64,000 nt of DNA from Sulfurimonas sp. (GTDB taxonomy: Bacteria > Campylobacterota > Campylobacteria > Campylobacterales > Sulfurimonadaceae). Below the pieces are notes generated by a model. It made no database searches, was not told the origin of the DNA, and saw nothing but the letters and a program-made list of their open reading frames with translations. The translations under genes and the position numbers were made by a program. The stretch lies in the NCBI RefSeq assembly GCF_026988655.1, contig NZ_JALSKT010000080.1, positions 20,897 to 84,896 of the forward strand, written 5' to 3'. Of this stretch, positions 35,103 through 45,180 are shown piece after piece. How positions within the stretch are numbered: position 1 is the first letter of the stretch; each line of letters begins with the position of its first letter.

Positions 35103-36277
35103 GAGGCTGTTTTCCATTGTTGAATGATAGGATAAAGTCTTGCATTAAACTCCAATCCTTTCGTTTGGTTTATCAAAGAAGAGACAATGTTGAATTTACC
35201 AGTAACAAAGTAGACTTCAGCAAGGTAAGGAATAAGAAATGTTGAACGTTTGTTGAGTAGTTCTTTGGCAACTGTAAATTCTGCTTTGGCTAATTCATAC
35301 TCATTTCTATGCATATAAACACGTCCCATCAGCGTAAACAAGCTTGAACAAATAAGATAAGTCTCTTCAAGTTTTTGTCTTTCATATCGAATAGCTTGAA
35401 GATTTTTCAGCTCAGCATCATTTTTTTCACAGTCTCGGATTTGTTCAAGGATTTCATCGAGATGTGGAAGATAGTAATCTTTGGCAATATTGATATAGGT
35501 GATAACCGAATTAAGAAAGTTCACTTTTAGGCTGTCATGGGCTAGCTCTGCATATACCATTTCCCAGTAAAGATGTGCAAGCTCTTTAGCCGCAAAGGCG
35601 ATTTTTTCTTTGTCCTTTTGCTCTCCCTTACCTACTTCTTCTGCAATTATTGCTAGTTGAGCATTCATTTTTTCATTGAGTTGTTTTTCAGCTTTATTGA
35701 TGACTGCATACCCAAACATTCGTATTTCATCGTCTTTACTTGATAATGTTTGTTTCACTATTTGAAGGCTTATAGGTGTGATGTAAGAGGCGAGCGTAGC
35801 AAGGGCTTTAAGCTTTTTAGATTTTGGTACATATGCGTTGTTCATCATATTTATCATTGAACCTTCTCCAAAAACTCTTTCTACTTTTAAAAAAGAGTTT
35901 TTAAACTCATCTAAGTCAAGTATATTTGTATCAAGAACCTGTTTTTCATATTTGACATTTACCATGTACCAAAAAAGCCATAAGGTGAAAAAATAACCCA
36001 AGAATGGAATAGAGATATTAAAAAATAGAGTAAAAATAAAAATTCCGATTTGATTGTTTTTATGCAAAGAAGCTTTAAAAAGAAGTTTGTAAAACCAACT
36101 TTTATCTTCTGTTTGTGTTAATCTTAGTGCATCTTTTGCATCTATCTTTTTACTGCTCTTCTCGAAGCGTTTCAGAGCATAGATTGATATTACAAATGCT
36201 AGGACAACACTGATAACAAGATGTACAATAAGAATAATGTAAATATACTCTTCATAATAGCCAAATAGGTTAGTCAT
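35099..36277 (-). CDS. pelE: PelE-like membrane protein with helical repeats
   Basis: PelE is an inner-membrane part of the Pel synthase complex with membrane helices and a TPR domain. This 392-residue protein has helices at about 12-32 and 72-105 (GIFIFTLFFNISIPFLGYFFTLWLFWYMV), then an all-helical cytoplasmic region, including a TPR-like pair near the end (GRVYMHRNEYELAKAEFTVAKEL). The call depends mainly on its place between pelD and pelF and on this layout. It overlaps pelD by 8 bases and pelF by 4. Confidence 0.75.
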   Translation of the reverse strand: MTNLFGYYEEYIYIILIVHLVISVVLAFVISIYALKRFEKSSKKIDAKDALRLTQTEDKSWFYKLLFKASLHKNNQIGIFIFTLFFNISIPFLGYFFTLWLFWYMVNVKYEKQVLDTNILDLDEFKNSFLKVERVFGEGSMINMMNNAYVPKSKKLKALATLASYITPISLQIVKQTLSSKDDEIRMFGYAVINKAEKQLNEKMNAQLAIIAEEVGKGEQKDKEKIAFAAKELAHLYWEMVYAELAHDSLKVNFLNSVITYINIAKDYYLPHLDEILEQIRDCEKNDAELKNLQAIRYERQKLEETYLICSSLFTLMGRVYMHRNEYELAKAEFTVAKELLNKRSTFLIPYLAEVYFVTGKFNIVSSLINQTKGLEFNARLYPIIQQWKTAS

Positions 36278-37625
36278 GATAACTGTCTTGTATATAACTA
36301 TTTATAAGTTCAAGCTGATTCATTGTGAAATTCATTGTCTCAAACTCTTTGTCTTTTTCATTTTTTATGTTGTGCTTGAGTCTCTTTAAAAAACCTTGAG
36401 CTGAAGATTTATCACTGAGAGGAAAAAGTATAATGATGTAATGAAACTTATTGTGTTGTACCTGTGTGGACATATCTAAAGAACGTAACATATGTATGAT
36501 TTTTTCATGTACCTTTATCGTTTGAAGTTCATTACTTATTTTTAAAACCATTATAGAGGAGTCAACATTATACATATCTTTTAGATATTGTAATCTATTG
36601 TATTCATAGGTAAATGTATCATCATGAACGTTGGTGATTTTATCTATCATTTGAAGTGTATGCTCTTTTGATATCTCAATTGCAAGATACTCCAATAAAA
36701 TAGCAATAGAGATAAGATTTTCTCTATTATATGACATAAAGGGCATTCTCTCAACGACTAATACTGCAGATACTTTATTGTTTTGCACAGCTGGCATAGC
36801 AACAAGAAAATGCGATTCTTGCTCGCTTGTTAGTGTCGGCTCACCTGCTTTGTCGCTTATGTACACGGGCTGTTTTACATTCAATGCTTTGTCCACTACA
36901 TAGGAGTTAAAAATCTCCTCTTTAGGGTACTTCTCTGCTGTTGTACTATACGTAACCAAAGCATTTTCAACACTGAGTATATCTTCATGATGGTTGTCGT
37001 CAAGATAAATAACTAAGGCACTATTGACACTAAATGATTTTTCTACAAGTGCAAGAAATTTTTCATAATAAAGAGCATTTTTTTTGTTAATGTTGTTAGT
37101 TTTAATCTCTTTTGTCGTATTTGCTATATTCTCTATAGCATTACGAATACTCATTGGTTTGACGACATAGTTCTTTTCAAGTTGGTCATGTGATATTTTA
37201 AGTGTATAAAAAGCTTTTGCAAGATCATCAAGCTTCGTTGCTTTATAATCAGCTTCAACTTTAAGCTCTCGTATTCTTTTTGTCCAATAGTAATGAAATT
37301 CACTAAAAATCATTGTCATCATTAAAGAAACTAAAAATTCAATAGAAGGAAAAGGTGTATAAAAAAACCACATAGCAAGTGACACGACACCTACTGCTAA
37401 AAGGCCATTTTCAAAGCCATGAAAAAGTGTAATGATTGCAAGTATGATAATAAGATAAGAGACCTGTGTATGTACAAAAGCGATATCTGCAGGATTTATA
37501 AGGTATCCAACAAAAAGAAAAATACCAACAATGACTAGAGTTTCAAGGTAAGCATATTTTCTTAACTTGTTTAAAAGAATGTCACTTTTGGATAATTTTT
37601 TTATCCTTTTGTTTGTATAGTTCAT
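36270..37625 (-). CDS. pelD: PelD-like c-di-GMP receptor (GAF plus degenerate GGDEF)
   Basis: PelD anchors the Pel synthase complex and turns it on when it binds c-di-GMP. This 451-residue protein has about four N-terminal helices (residues 26-110), a coiled linker, a GAF domain (about 150-320) and a degenerate GGDEF domain without the GGDEF motif. The c-di-GMP I-site RxxD is present as RSLD at residues 381-384, and Arg415 lies where the third binding Arg of P. aeruginosa PelD (Arg402) would fall by spacing. It starts 11 bases after the pelC gene. Confidence 0.85.
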   Translation of the reverse strand: MNYTNKRIKKLSKSDILLNKLRKYAYLETLVIVGIFLFVGYLINPADIAFVHTQVSYLIIILAIITLFHGFENGLLAVGVVSLAMWFFYTPFPSIEFLVSLMMTMIFSEFHYYWTKRIRELKVEADYKATKLDDLAKAFYTLKISHDQLEKNYVVKPMSIRNAIENIANTTKEIKTNNINKKNALYYEKFLALVEKSFSVNSALVIYLDDNHHEDILSVENALVTYSTTAEKYPKEEIFNSYVVDKALNVKQPVYISDKAGEPTLTSEQESHFLVAMPAVQNNKVSAVLVVERMPFMSYNRENLISIAILLEYLAIEISKEHTLQMIDKITNVHDDTFTYEYNRLQYLKDMYNVDSSIMVLKISNELQTIKVHEKIIHMLRSLDMSTQVQHNKFHYIIILFPLSDKSSAQGFLKRLKHNIKNEKDKEFETMNFTMNQLELINSYIQDSYHD

Positions 37626-37636
37626 TGAGTTGCTTT

Positions 37637-38152
37637 TTACTCAACCATCATAGTTTGGATGAGCTCTTGAGCAGTTGTTCCAATAGAGCCATTACCCCAG
37701 TCACTATCTGCTCCTGTAGCACTCCAAACGAGTTTTTCACTTTTTGTTTTATAAAGGCTAAGCTTCATACTTACCGCTGGTTCACCATCTATACCAGTTT
37801 TATATCTCCACTCACTTACCCCGCCTATGAGAAAGTATTTACTATTGTCATGTTTGGCTTCTTCTTTTGCTTTTTCAAAAGTGTACTTATCATTTGAGAG
37901 ATGCGTTGTTAGATTATAACCTTTAGCGAGTAAAACACCTTCTACAATATTTGCTGCACGTAAGCCAGCACGTGGTGTGTCAGTGTAGTTGTTCAATCTA
38001 AAAAGAGAGATCGTAACATCTTTTTTGATTTGGTAGCTTGCATTAACATCTTCATACACTGCAGGGAGTTTTTTCTGCGTTGCTATTAAAGATGTGCTTG
38101 AACATCCTGCTAATAATATCGCTGTGATTGCGATTAAGATTATGTTTTTCAT
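37637..38152 (-). CDS. pelC: PelC-like outer-membrane lipoprotein
   Basis: PelC forms a ring-shaped funnel under PelB at the outer membrane. This 171-residue product matches the roughly 172-residue length of P. aeruginosa PelC and has a lipobox LLAGC (Cys16 or 17) and a C-terminal EKLVWSATGADSDWGNG segment with the Trp pair and Gly expected of the family. It is first in the operon, preceded by GGAAGA and a -10 TATAAT at 38177-38182 on the minus strand. The call rests on length, lipobox and context. Confidence 0.8.
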   Translation of the reverse strand: MKNIILIAITAILLAGCSSTSLIATQKKLPAVYEDVNASYQIKKDVTISLFRLNNYTDTPRAGLRAANIVEGVLLAKGYNLTTHLSNDKYTFEKAKEEAKHDNSKYFLIGGVSEWRYKTGIDGEPAVSMKLSLYKTKSEKLVWSATGADSDWGNGSIGTTAQELIQTMMVE

Positions 38153-38176
38153 TGTTCTTCCTTTTTTATTGATGTT

Positions 38177-38182
38177 ATTATA
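38177..38182 (-). promoter_or_regulatory. Probable -10 box of the pel operon
   Basis: TATAAT in the context TGATATAATAACA on the minus strand, 25 bases upstream of the pelC start. It overlaps the last codons of rnhB. No clear -35 box is seen, as is common in this phylum. Confidence 0.5.
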
Positions 38183-38756
38183 TCACAAAAGGAGTGAGTT
38201 TTGAGTGAGTTTTACTAGTTTCCAATGCTTTTATCTTGTAACTTCTTCTATGTAGAGGGCAATATCCATGCTCCTTTATCATTTGGATATGCAATTTGGT
38301 TCCATAGCCTTTATGCTTTTCAAAGTGATACTGTGGATATTTTTTTGCTTGTTGGAGTAAATCTCTATCATGGGTGACCTTAGCTATGATAGAAGCAGCA
38401 CTTACTTCAGGTATTTTAGCATCAGCTTTAATCATAGTCTGGAGATTGTAAACTCCAAAATTTGTATTGCCATCAAAAAGGTATTGGGATGTGTTTAGCT
38501 CGGACATTATCTCTTGTAATCCTGTTTTTAGACAATAAGAGATACCTTTTTCATCTATTGTTTTAGGTGAGAACCTAACTACATGAAAGACTGCATTTAA
38601 AACTATCTTCTCGTATAAACTTTCTCTTTTTTTTTGGGAGAGTTTTTTAGAATCGTTTAAACCATCAACTACTGCGTTTAGAATACATCCAGCTATAACC
38701 AAATCTCCAGCCAAAGGTCCACGTCCAGCCTCATCTATTCCACATAAAATTCCCAT
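38178..38756 (-). CDS. rnhB: Ribonuclease HII
   Basis: RnhB cuts RNA in RNA-DNA hybrids, including single ribonucleotides in DNA. The 192-residue protein starts GILCGIDEAGRGPLAGD with the metal-binding Asp8 and Glu9, and has SAASIIAKVTHDRDL and KHKGYGTKLH in the right order. It is cotranscribed with the upstream ATPase gene (1-base gap) and followed after 25 bases by pelC. Confidence 0.96.
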   Translation of the reverse strand: MGILCGIDEAGRGPLAGDLVIAGCILNAVVDGLNDSKKLSQKKRESLYEKIVLNAVFHVVRFSPKTIDEKGISYCLKTGLQEIMSELNTSQYLFDGNTNFGVYNLQTMIKADAKIPEVSAASIIAKVTHDRDLLQQAKKYPQYHFEKHKGYGTKLHIQMIKEHGYCPLHRRSYKIKALETSKTHSKLTPFVI

Positions 38757-38757
38757 G

Positions 38758-39822
38758 TTAATCTCCTAATACCCAAATGTCAAAAGGTATTATATCAACC
38801 TTTGCAATGGGATGAGAAATTGTACTTTCTTTATTCATGGTGACGACAGTTATCTGTGTGATGCCATAACTAAATATAAAGGCTTCAATACTTTCAAGCT
38901 TTTTAAAGAGCAGGCGTTCATCCATAAAGGGTTTACATAAAATTATTTCATCATTTTGAGGAAGATAAAAGTCTATCCCCTCTTCGTAATAACACTCTGT
39001 TGCTGATTTTAAGAGTTCAAGAAAAACCATGTTTTCAAATAAACGTCCAAAGTTTTTTTCAATACTCAGTGCCCCTTTAATAGAGGTATCACATAGGTAT
39101 ACTTTTTTAATGGCTCGGGGGTGATTATATTTACTCAGTAAGTGAATGTAGTTTTTATCTTTGAGTGCTTCAAAAGAGGCGTAAAGTTTATCTTTTGAAA
39201 TTTTACGAATAGTCTTGAGCCTTTCATAGAGTGTAAATGCAGATATTTTTTGAGACATAAATTTACTGCATAAGAGTAAAAGATCAAATTCGATTTCATT
39301 TAAGGTAAAACGTAAGATGTTTTGTAGATAAAGAATTCTCTCATCAGCATTGATTTTATGCATAGAGGCTAAACCACCTAGTTGCACAAAATGGTTTAAA
39401 GCACTAGAATCAAATTTGTGTTCATAAGCTAAAAACTCTTCATAATCTAGCGGATAGAGGGTTAGTGTATCTAGCTTGTCTATCTTATAATGAGTCTCAG
39501 ATGTAATCAAAAGTTGTGTTACATTAGGAAATTTAAACGCAGTAGTATAATTATCAAAAACGAGAGTATCAATTTTATTTGCATTACAGTAATTGGGTAG
39601 CACTGCGTTTAGCTTATCTATATCAATGCGTATATCATTACAATTGATATAAAGGTAGGAGTTTTTCTTTAATGATAAGAGATGATTTTTTACAAGTTTA
39701 GTTTTACCACTCTTGGTAATACCATTAATTTGATATGATTTGTCATCAATATTTATTTTTCTATCAATAAATTTTTCAACATACAAATCTGTTTTATATA
39801 ATTCTTCTAATAAAATTTCCAT
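38758..39822 (-). CDS. ATPase with AAA_14-like P-loop and DUF4143-like C-terminus
   Basis: A 354-residue protein of the group of archaeal/bacterial ATPases with DUF4143. Walker A is GITKSGKT at residues 34-41; a Walker B-like strand TLVFDNYT follows. A helical middle (FVQLGGLASMHKINADERILYLQNILR) and a nuclease-like C-terminal strand (FGRLFENMVFLELLKS then EGIDFYLPQNDEIILC) complete the layout. Function in this family is unsettled. Two AAACGCAG motifs are at 39535 and 39603. Confidence 0.75.
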   Translation of the reverse strand: MEILLEELYKTDLYVEKFIDRKINIDDKSYQINGITKSGKTKLVKNHLLSLKKNSYLYINCNDIRIDIDKLNAVLPNYCNANKIDTLVFDNYTTAFKFPNVTQLLITSETHYKIDKLDTLTLYPLDYEEFLAYEHKFDSSALNHFVQLGGLASMHKINADERILYLQNILRFTLNEIEFDLLLLCSKFMSQKISAFTLYERLKTIRKISKDKLYASFEALKDKNYIHLLSKYNHPRAIKKVYLCDTSIKGALSIEKNFGRLFENMVFLELLKSATECYYEEGIDFYLPQNDEIILCKPFMDERLLFKKLESIEAFIFSYGITQITVVTMNKESTISHPIAKVDIIPFDIWVLGD

Positions 39823-39913
39823 TTTTTTCCAATAATTAAATTAAGTAATTTTATCACTTCCTTATTAAAAGGAAATAAATTCATACAAAAATTGATTTTA
39901 AAGCCAAAAAACC

Positions 39914-39942
39914 TTGAATAAATAAGCTATATTGAGTATAAT
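39914..39942 (+). promoter_or_regulatory. Sigma-70 promoter of the ribosomal protein operon
   Basis: TTGAAT (39914-39919) and TATAAT (39937-39942) with a 17-base spacer, followed by a leader of about 50 bases before rpsJ that includes GGGCTAGGATCC, a short GC patch in an AT-rich stretch. Confidence 0.85.
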
Positions 39943-39997
39943 TCCGCTCCCTTAAATAGTTGGGCTAGGATCCAACGAGTTCTTTAGAAGGAAAAAC

Positions 39998-40309
39998 ATG
40001 GAAAAAATTCGTTTAAAATTGAAAGCTTACGATCATCGTGTATTAGATAGATCAGTAGCGTCAATCGTAGAGGCTGTAAAGCGTACAGGTGCCGTAATTC
40101 GTGGTCCAATACCTTTGCCAACAAAGATTCGTAAATATACAGTTCTTAAATCTGTTCACGTTAACAAAAAAGCTCGTGAGCAATTTGAAATTCGTATGCA
40201 CGCTAGAATGATTGACATCGTTTCTGCAACGCCAGAAACTGTAGACTCATTAATGAAACTTGATCTTGCACCAGAAGTGGACGTTGAAGTTCGCTCTATG
40301 GACAAATAG
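39998..40309 (+). CDS. rpsJ: Ribosomal protein S10
   Basis: Small-subunit protein of the 30S head, also NusE in antitermination. The 103 residues include [27 protein letters not shown] and RMHARMIDI, all conserved in S10. It is the first gene of the operon; AGAAGGA precedes the ATG. Confidence 0.99.
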   Translation: MEKIRLKLKAYDHRVLDRSVASIVEAVKRTGAVIRGPIPLPTKIRKYTVLKSVHVNKKAREQFEIRMHARMIDIVSATPETVDSLMKLDLAPEVDVEVRSMDK

Positions 40310-40317
40310 GAGTCATC

Positions 40318-40893
40318 GTGGAATATATTGTTGAAAAAATCGGTATGAGCCGTACAATCACAGTTCCATCTAAACCAGTTACTCTTTTAAGAGTTTTAGA
40401 TGCAAAAGTGTGTGAAGTGAATGAAGGTACTGCGATTGTAGCTTACAATAGTGGTAAAAAAATGAATAAATCAATTGAAGGTCAACAAAAGAAATACAAC
40501 CTTCCATCTGAATTTAACCGTTTTGTTACTTTAGAAGTAGCAAATACTGAAGCTGGTGATTTAGATATCGCTCCATTAGCAGAAGCTAGTGTAGTTAGAT
40601 CTACTTTCAACACTAAAGGTCGTGGTTTTTCGGGTGCAATGAAGCGTTGGAATTTCGGTGGTGGTCCTGCATCTCACGGTCATAGATTTGGTCGTAGAAC
40701 AGGTTCTATCGGTAATGCTGAATGGCCAGGTCGTGTAATGAAAGGTAAGAAAATGCCAGGTCATTACGGAAACACACAAAATAGTGTAAAAAATGAGATC
40801 GTTTCTTACGATGCTGAAAACAAAATCATCGCGGTTTTAGGTTCAGTTTCAGGTGCTAACGGTGCTTTAGGTCGTGTAAAGGTAGCTAAATAA
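40318..40893 (+). CDS. rplC: Ribosomal protein L3
   Basis: 50S assembly-initiating protein near the peptidyl transferase centre. The 191-residue product has [22 protein letters not shown] and [14 protein letters not shown], the L3 core. The start is GTG at 40318, preceded by AGGAG; stop overlaps the rplD ATG by one base. The Gln that is methylated in E. coli L3 falls in the GGxxSHG loop. Confidence 0.99.
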   Translation: MEYIVEKIGMSRTITVPSKPVTLLRVLDAKVCEVNEGTAIVAYNSGKKMNKSIEGQQKKYNLPSEFNRFVTLEVANTEAGDLDIAPLAEASVVRSTFNTKGRGFSGAMKRWNFGGGPASHGHRFGRRTGSIGNAEWPGRVMKGKKMPGHYGNTQNSVKNEIVSYDAENKIIAVLGSVSGANGALGRVKVAK

Positions 40894-41507
40894 TGAGCGC
40901 AATTATCTTGAATGAAAAAATGGAAAAAGATCACGAGTTAGCTTTACCAGAGTCTTTCTCTGGTATTAACCCTCATAATCTTTACCTATATGTTAAGTCA
41001 GCTCAAGCTGCACAACGTGCAAATACTGCTACTACAAAAGGTAGAAGTGAAGTACGTGGTGGTGGTAAAAAGCCATGGGCTCAAAAAGGTGGCGGACGTG
41101 CTCGTGCTGGTTCTCGTCGTTCTCCTATATTCGTAGGTGGTGGTAAAGCGTTTGGTTCTAAAAACAATCGTAACTACGACTTAAAAGTAAATAAAAAGCA
41201 GAAAAAACTTGCTCTTAACTTTGCTTTAAATGAACATGCACAAAATGGTACTCTATTTATTGTAGATAGTATCTCTGTTGAGTCTGGTAAAACTAAAGAC
41301 GCTGCAGCAATGTTTAAAGCATTAAATCAAAGAGATACACTTTTTGTAAAAGAATTATTAGATGAAAAAACATATTATGCATTTGAAAACTTAAATGCTA
41401 CATACGTTATAGAGTCTAACGAGTTAAACGCATACTTAGCTGCAAACTATCGCTCACTTGTGATAGAAAAAGCTGTATGGGAAAATCTTGTAAGCGAGGC
41501 TAAGTAA
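40893..41507 (+). CDS. rplD: Ribosomal protein L4
   Basis: 50S protein lining the exit tunnel; in E. coli also represses the S10 operon. The 204-residue protein has the loop [25 protein letters not shown] recognisable by its [17 protein letters not shown] motif. It overlaps its neighbours by one base at each end. No S10-type leader structure is evident upstream of rpsJ. Confidence 0.99.
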   Translation: MSAIILNEKMEKDHELALPESFSGINPHNLYLYVKSAQAAQRANTATTKGRSEVRGGGKKPWAQKGGGRARAGSRRSPIFVGGGKAFGSKNNRNYDLKVNKKQKKLALNFALNEHAQNGTLFIVDSISVESGKTKDAAAMFKALNQRDTLFVKELLDEKTYYAFENLNATYVIESNELNAYLAANYRSLVIEKAVWENLVSEAK

Positions 41508-41788
41508 TGGCAGATATTACAGATATTAAATCTATACTATATACAGAAAAGACTCTTGGTCTACAAGAAGATGGTGTAATTGTTGTTCAAACATCACCAC
41601 GTATGACTAAAACAGGTCTTAAAGAGGTTTTTAGAGAATATTTTGGAATCATTCCATCAAAAATCAATTCTCTAAATCAAAGCGGAAAAGTGAAACGTTT
41701 CCGTGGTGTGCAAGGGAAGCAAAATGACTTCAAAAAGTTCTATGTAACTTTACCTGAAGGCGCACAAATAGAAAGTTTGGCGGTATAA
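41507..41788 (+). CDS. rplW: Ribosomal protein L23
   Basis: 50S protein at the tunnel exit that docks SRP and trigger factor. The 93-residue protein has [26 protein letters not shown] and [22 protein letters not shown]. Overlaps rplD by one base. Confidence 0.98.
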   Translation: MADITDIKSILYTEKTLGLQEDGVIVVQTSPRMTKTGLKEVFREYFGIIPSKINSLNQSGKVKRFRGVQGKQNDFKKFYVTLPEGAQIESLAV

Positions 41789-41789
41789 G

Positions 41790-42635
41790 ATGGCAATTAA
41801 AACTTATAGACCGATAACTCCGTCTCGTCGTTTTTATACGAATGTAGATAGTTCAGATATCACTGCTAAAGCTAGTGTACGTTCATTACTTGTAAAACTT
41901 CCAACAACTGCTGGTCGTAACAATAATGGTCGTATCACATCTCGTCATAAACAAGCGGGTGCTAAAAAACTTTACCGTATCATTGATTTCAAAAGAAATA
42001 AATTTGATATTCCTGGTACTGTTTCAGCTATCGAGTATGATCCATACCGTAACTGTCGTATTGCACTTGTTACATATGCAGATGGTGAAAAGCGTTATAT
42101 GCTTCAACCAAAAGGCTTAAATGTAGGTGATACAGTTGCATCAGCAGAAGCTGGTTTAGATGTTAAACCTGGTAATGCTATGAAGTTGAAAAATATTCCT
42201 GTTGGTACACTTGTTCATAACATTGAGTTAAAAGTGGGCAAAGGCGGACAAATGGTTCGTTCAGCTGGAACTTCTGCTCAAATTATGGGTCGTGATGGTA
42301 AATATGTATCTTTACGTATGCCTTCATCTGAGATGCGTTTAGTACTTGGTGAATGTCTTGCTACAGTTGGAATCGTTGGAAATGAAGAGTTTGGTAATAT
42401 TGTTATTGCTAAAGCTGGTCGTCAACGTCACTTAGGTATTCGTCCACAAACTCGTGGTTCAGCAATGAATCCAATTGATCACCCTCATGGTGGTGGTGAA
42501 GGTAAAACGAATTCAGGTCGTCATCCAGTTACTCCTTGGGGTAAACCAACTAAGGGTGCTAAAACTCGTCGTAAAAAAGCTAGTGATAAATTAATTATTA
42601 CTCGCCGTAAACCAAATGCTAAAAGGGTAGGTTAA
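41790..42635 (+). CDS. rplB: Ribosomal protein L2
   Basis: Large 50S protein needed for subunit joining and peptidyl transfer. At 281 residues it shows [22 protein letters not shown] and the C-terminal [24 protein letters not shown] with the functionally important His. Confidence 0.99.
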   Translation: MAIKTYRPITPSRRFYTNVDSSDITAKASVRSLLVKLPTTAGRNNNGRITSRHKQAGAKKLYRIIDFKRNKFDIPGTVSAIEYDPYRNCRIALVTYADGEKRYMLQPKGLNVGDTVASAEAGLDVKPGNAMKLKNIPVGTLVHNIELKVGKGGQMVRSAGTSAQIMGRDGKYVSLRMPSSEMRLVLGECLATVGIVGNEEFGNIVIAKAGRQRHLGIRPQTRGSAMNPIDHPHGGGEGKTNSGRHPVTPWGKPTKGAKTRRKKASDKLIITRRKPNAKRVG

Positions 42636-42637
42636 TA

Positions 42638-42913
42638 ATGGCTCGTTCAGTAAAAAAAGGTCCATTCGTAGATGACCATTTAATGAAAAAAGTGGAGGCT
42701 ATGAAAGCCGAAGCGAAGAAAAAACCTATTAAAACTTGGTCAAGAAGATCTATGGTTCTTCCTGTTATGGTTGGTTTAACAATAAATGTTCACAATGGTC
42801 GTCAATTTGTTCCTGTATATGTTACAGAGAATCATATCGGTTATAAACTTGGTGAATTTGCACCAACTCGTACATTCAAGGGCCACAAGGGCTCTGTTCA
42901 AAAGAAAGGATAG
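42638..42913 (+). CDS. rpsS: Ribosomal protein S19
   Basis: 30S head protein that contacts the A-site tRNA region. The 91-residue protein starts [17 protein letters not shown] and has [12 protein letters not shown] and [32 protein letters not shown], the S19 signature. Confidence 0.99.
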   Translation: MARSVKKGPFVDDHLMKKVEAMKAEAKKKPIKTWSRRSMVLPVMVGLTINVHNGRQFVPVYVTENHIGYKLGEFAPTRTFKGHKGSVQKKG

Positions 42914-42916
42914 GTC

Positions 42917-43234
42917 ATGGCTAGAGCATTATTAAAATTCATCCGTGTATCACCTATCAAGTCTCGTCTTATTGCAAGAGAAGTTCAAGGTATGAATGCT
43001 GAAGAAGCAATGGCAGCCTTAGAATTCACTCCAAATAAGGCAGCGAAAATTATCTCTAAAGTAATTGCATCAGCAGTTGCAAATAGTGGTAGTGAAGCTG
43101 AAGATTGTGTAATTACATCATGTCGTGTTGACAATGGTCCAGTTCTAAAACGTTTCCGTCCACGTGCTCGTGGTATGGCTTCAGGTATTAGAAAACCAAC
43201 AGCACATATCTTAGTAGAAGTAGAGGGTAAATAA
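42917..43234 (+). CDS. rplV: Ribosomal protein L22
   Basis: 50S tunnel-wall protein. The 105-residue product has [40 protein letters not shown] and [21 protein letters not shown], the hairpin that reaches into the tunnel and in which macrolide resistance changes arise in other bacteria. Confidence 0.98.
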   Translation: MARALLKFIRVSPIKSRLIAREVQGMNAEEAMAALEFTPNKAAKIISKVIASAVANSGSEAEDCVITSCRVDNGPVLKRFRPRARGMASGIRKPTAHILVEVEGK

Positions 43235-43235
43235 T

Positions 43236-43952
43236 ATGGGTCAAAAAGTCAATCCTATAGGTTTACGTCTTGGTATCAACCGTAACTGGGAGAGCCGTTG
43301 GTTCCCTAACTTTAAAACAGCTCCAGCTGCTTTAGGTGAAGATCACAAGATAAGAACATTTTTGAAAAAAGAACTTTATTATGCTGGTGTTTCTAACATC
43401 ATCATTGAAAGAACAGTTAAAAGACTTCGTGTAACTATCGTTGCTGCTCGTCCTGGTATTATCATCGGGAAGAAAGGTGCGGACATTGAAAAACTTAAAA
43501 CTGCAGTTCAAAAGTTAGTTGGTAAGCAAATTTCTATCAATATCAAAGAAGAGAAAAAAGCACAAACTTCGGCACAACTTGTTGCTGAAAATGTTGCTAC
43601 TCAACTTGAGCGTCGTATTGCTTTTAGACGTGCAATGAAAAAAGTTATGCAAGGTGCACAACGTTCAGGTGCTAAAGGTATTAAAGTTGCAGTTGCTGGT
43701 CGTTTGGGCGGTGCAGAAATGGCTCGTACTGAGTGGTACTTAGAGGGACGTGTTCCTTTACATACACTTCGTGCTAAAATTGATTATGGTTTTGCTGAAG
43801 CACATACTACATACGGTATTATCGGTGTAAAAGTATGGATCTTCAAAGGTGAAGTACTTACAAAAGGTATCCCTGCAGAAGTAAAAGAAGAGAAAAAAGA
43901 GCGTCGTCCAAAACGTGCTCCTCGTCGTGAAAATAGTGAAAAGGCTGAATAA
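43236..43952 (+). CDS. rpsC: Ribosomal protein S3
   Basis: 30S protein at the mRNA entry. The 238-residue protein has [21 protein letters not shown], the KH domain [15 protein letters not shown], and a basic C-terminal tail rich in Lys/Arg/Glu ([15 protein letters not shown]). Confidence 0.99.
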   Translation: MGQKVNPIGLRLGINRNWESRWFPNFKTAPAALGEDHKIRTFLKKELYYAGVSNIIIERTVKRLRVTIVAARPGIIIGKKGADIEKLKTAVQKLVGKQISINIKEEKKAQTSAQLVAENVATQLERRIAFRRAMKKVMQGAQRSGAKGIKVAVAGRLGGAEMARTEWYLEGRVPLHTLRAKIDYGFAEAHTTYGIIGVKVWIFKGEVLTKGIPAEVKEEKKERRPKRAPRRENSEKAE

Positions 43953-43954
43953 TT

Positions 43955-44380
43955 ATGTTAATGCCAAAAAGAACAAAATATCGTAAGGTAATGAAAGGTC
44001 GTAACCGTGGTTACGCTCGTTCTGGTTATAAATTAGCTTTTGGTGATATCGCATTTAAAGCAGTAGAAGCTGGTCGTATCAACTCTCGTCAAATAGAGTC
44101 TGCACGTATCTCTGCTACTCGTCACATTAAGCGTCAAGGTAAGATTTGGATTCGTGTTTTTCCTGCTAAGCCATTAACAGCTAAACCGCTTGAAACTCGT
44201 ATGGGTAAAGGTAAAGGTGCTGTTGATCAATGGGTTATGAACATTAAACCAGGTCGTATAATCTTTGAAATGGCTGGTGTACCAGAAGAGATTGCTCGTG
44301 AAGCATTAACTCTTGCTATGCATAAATTACCATTCAAATGTAAAATAATCACTGCGGAGATGAACAATGAAATATTCTGA
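43955..44380 (+). CDS. rplP: Ribosomal protein L16
   Basis: 50S protein that helps place the A-site tRNA. The 141-residue protein begins [19 protein letters not shown], with [13 protein letters not shown] and [13 protein letters not shown]. Met codons at 43955 and 43961 are both possible; 43955 gives the usual [11 protein letters not shown]. Overlaps rpmC by 14 bases. Confidence 0.98.
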   Translation: MLMPKRTKYRKVMKGRNRGYARSGYKLAFGDIAFKAVEAGRINSRQIESARISATRHIKRQGKIWIRVFPAKPLTAKPLETRMGKGKGAVDQWVMNIKPGRIIFEMAGVPEEIAREALTLAMHKLPFKCKIITAEMNNEIF

Positions 44381-44555
44381 TTTAGCAGATAAAAGTTCAG
44401 CTGAACTTCAAGCAATGCTTAAAGAGAAAAAAACTGAACTGTTTACTTTAAAAATTAAACAAAAAATGATGCAACTTCAAAATACTAGCGAACTTAGAGT
44501 AGCTAAAAAAGATATTGCTAGAATTAATACTGCACTTGCTGCAGTGGCAAAGTAG
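44367..44555 (+). CDS. rpmC: Ribosomal protein L29
   Basis: Two-helix 50S protein near the tunnel exit. The 62-residue product has [27 protein letters not shown] and [16 protein letters not shown]. It starts inside rplP. Confidence 0.97.
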   Translation: MKYSDLADKSSAELQAMLKEKKTELFTLKIKQKMMQLQNTSELRVAKKDIARINTALAAVAK

Positions 44556-44564
44556 GGGCGAGCG

Positions 44565-44810
44565 ATGGCTAATAAGCGTGAAATCCAAGGTAACGTAGTT
44601 AAAATTGCAGGCGATAAAACAGTAGCTATTATTGTTGAACGTCGTGTAATGCATCCTCGTTATCATAAAGTTGTAAAACGTTTCAAAAAGTACCTAGTAC
44701 ATGATGAACGTAATGAAGTTAAAGTTGGAGACGAGATTGTTGCAGTTGAGTGTCGCCCACTTTCTAAGACTAAATCATTTAGACTTAAGTCAGTTGTAAA
44801 AGGAGCGTAG
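44565..44810 (+). CDS. rpsQ: Ribosomal protein S17
   Basis: Primary 30S rRNA-binding protein with an OB fold. The 81-residue product has [41 protein letters not shown] and [14 protein letters not shown]. Confidence 0.98.
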   Translation: MANKREIQGNVVKIAGDKTVAIIVERRVMHPRYHKVVKRFKKYLVHDERNEVKVGDEIVAVECRPLSKTKSFRLKSVVKGA

Positions 44811-44811
44811 T

Positions 44812-45180
44812 ATGATTCAAGGTTTTACTCGTTTAAATGTAGCTGATAATACAGGTGCTAAAGAGATTATGTGTATTAAGGTACTTGGTGGTTCTAAACG
44901 TCGTTATGCTTCAGTAGGTGACGTTATTGTTGCTTCTGTTAAAAAAGCGATTCCAACTGCTAAAGTTAAAAAAGGTAAAGTTGTAAAAGCTGTTGTTGTT
45001 AGAACTCATAAAGAGATCCAACGTGAAAATGGATCTTTGATTCGTTTTGATGACAATGCTGCAGTAATACTAGATGACAAGAGAGAGCCTATAGGTACTC
45101 GTATTTTTGGTCCTGTTGGACGTGAAGTACGTTACGCAGGATTCATGAAAATTGTATCTCTTGCGCCGGAGGTTGTTTAA
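44812..45180 (+). CDS. rplN: Ribosomal protein L14
   Basis: 50S protein at the subunit interface. The 122-residue product has [28 protein letters not shown] and [23 protein letters not shown]. Its stop overlaps the rplX ATG by one base. Confidence 0.99.
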   Translation: MIQGFTRLNVADNTGAKEIMCIKVLGGSKRRYASVGDVIVASVKKAIPTAKVKKGKVVKAVVVRTHKEIQRENGSLIRFDDNAAVILDDKREPIGTRIFGPVGREVRYAGFMKIVSLAPEVV

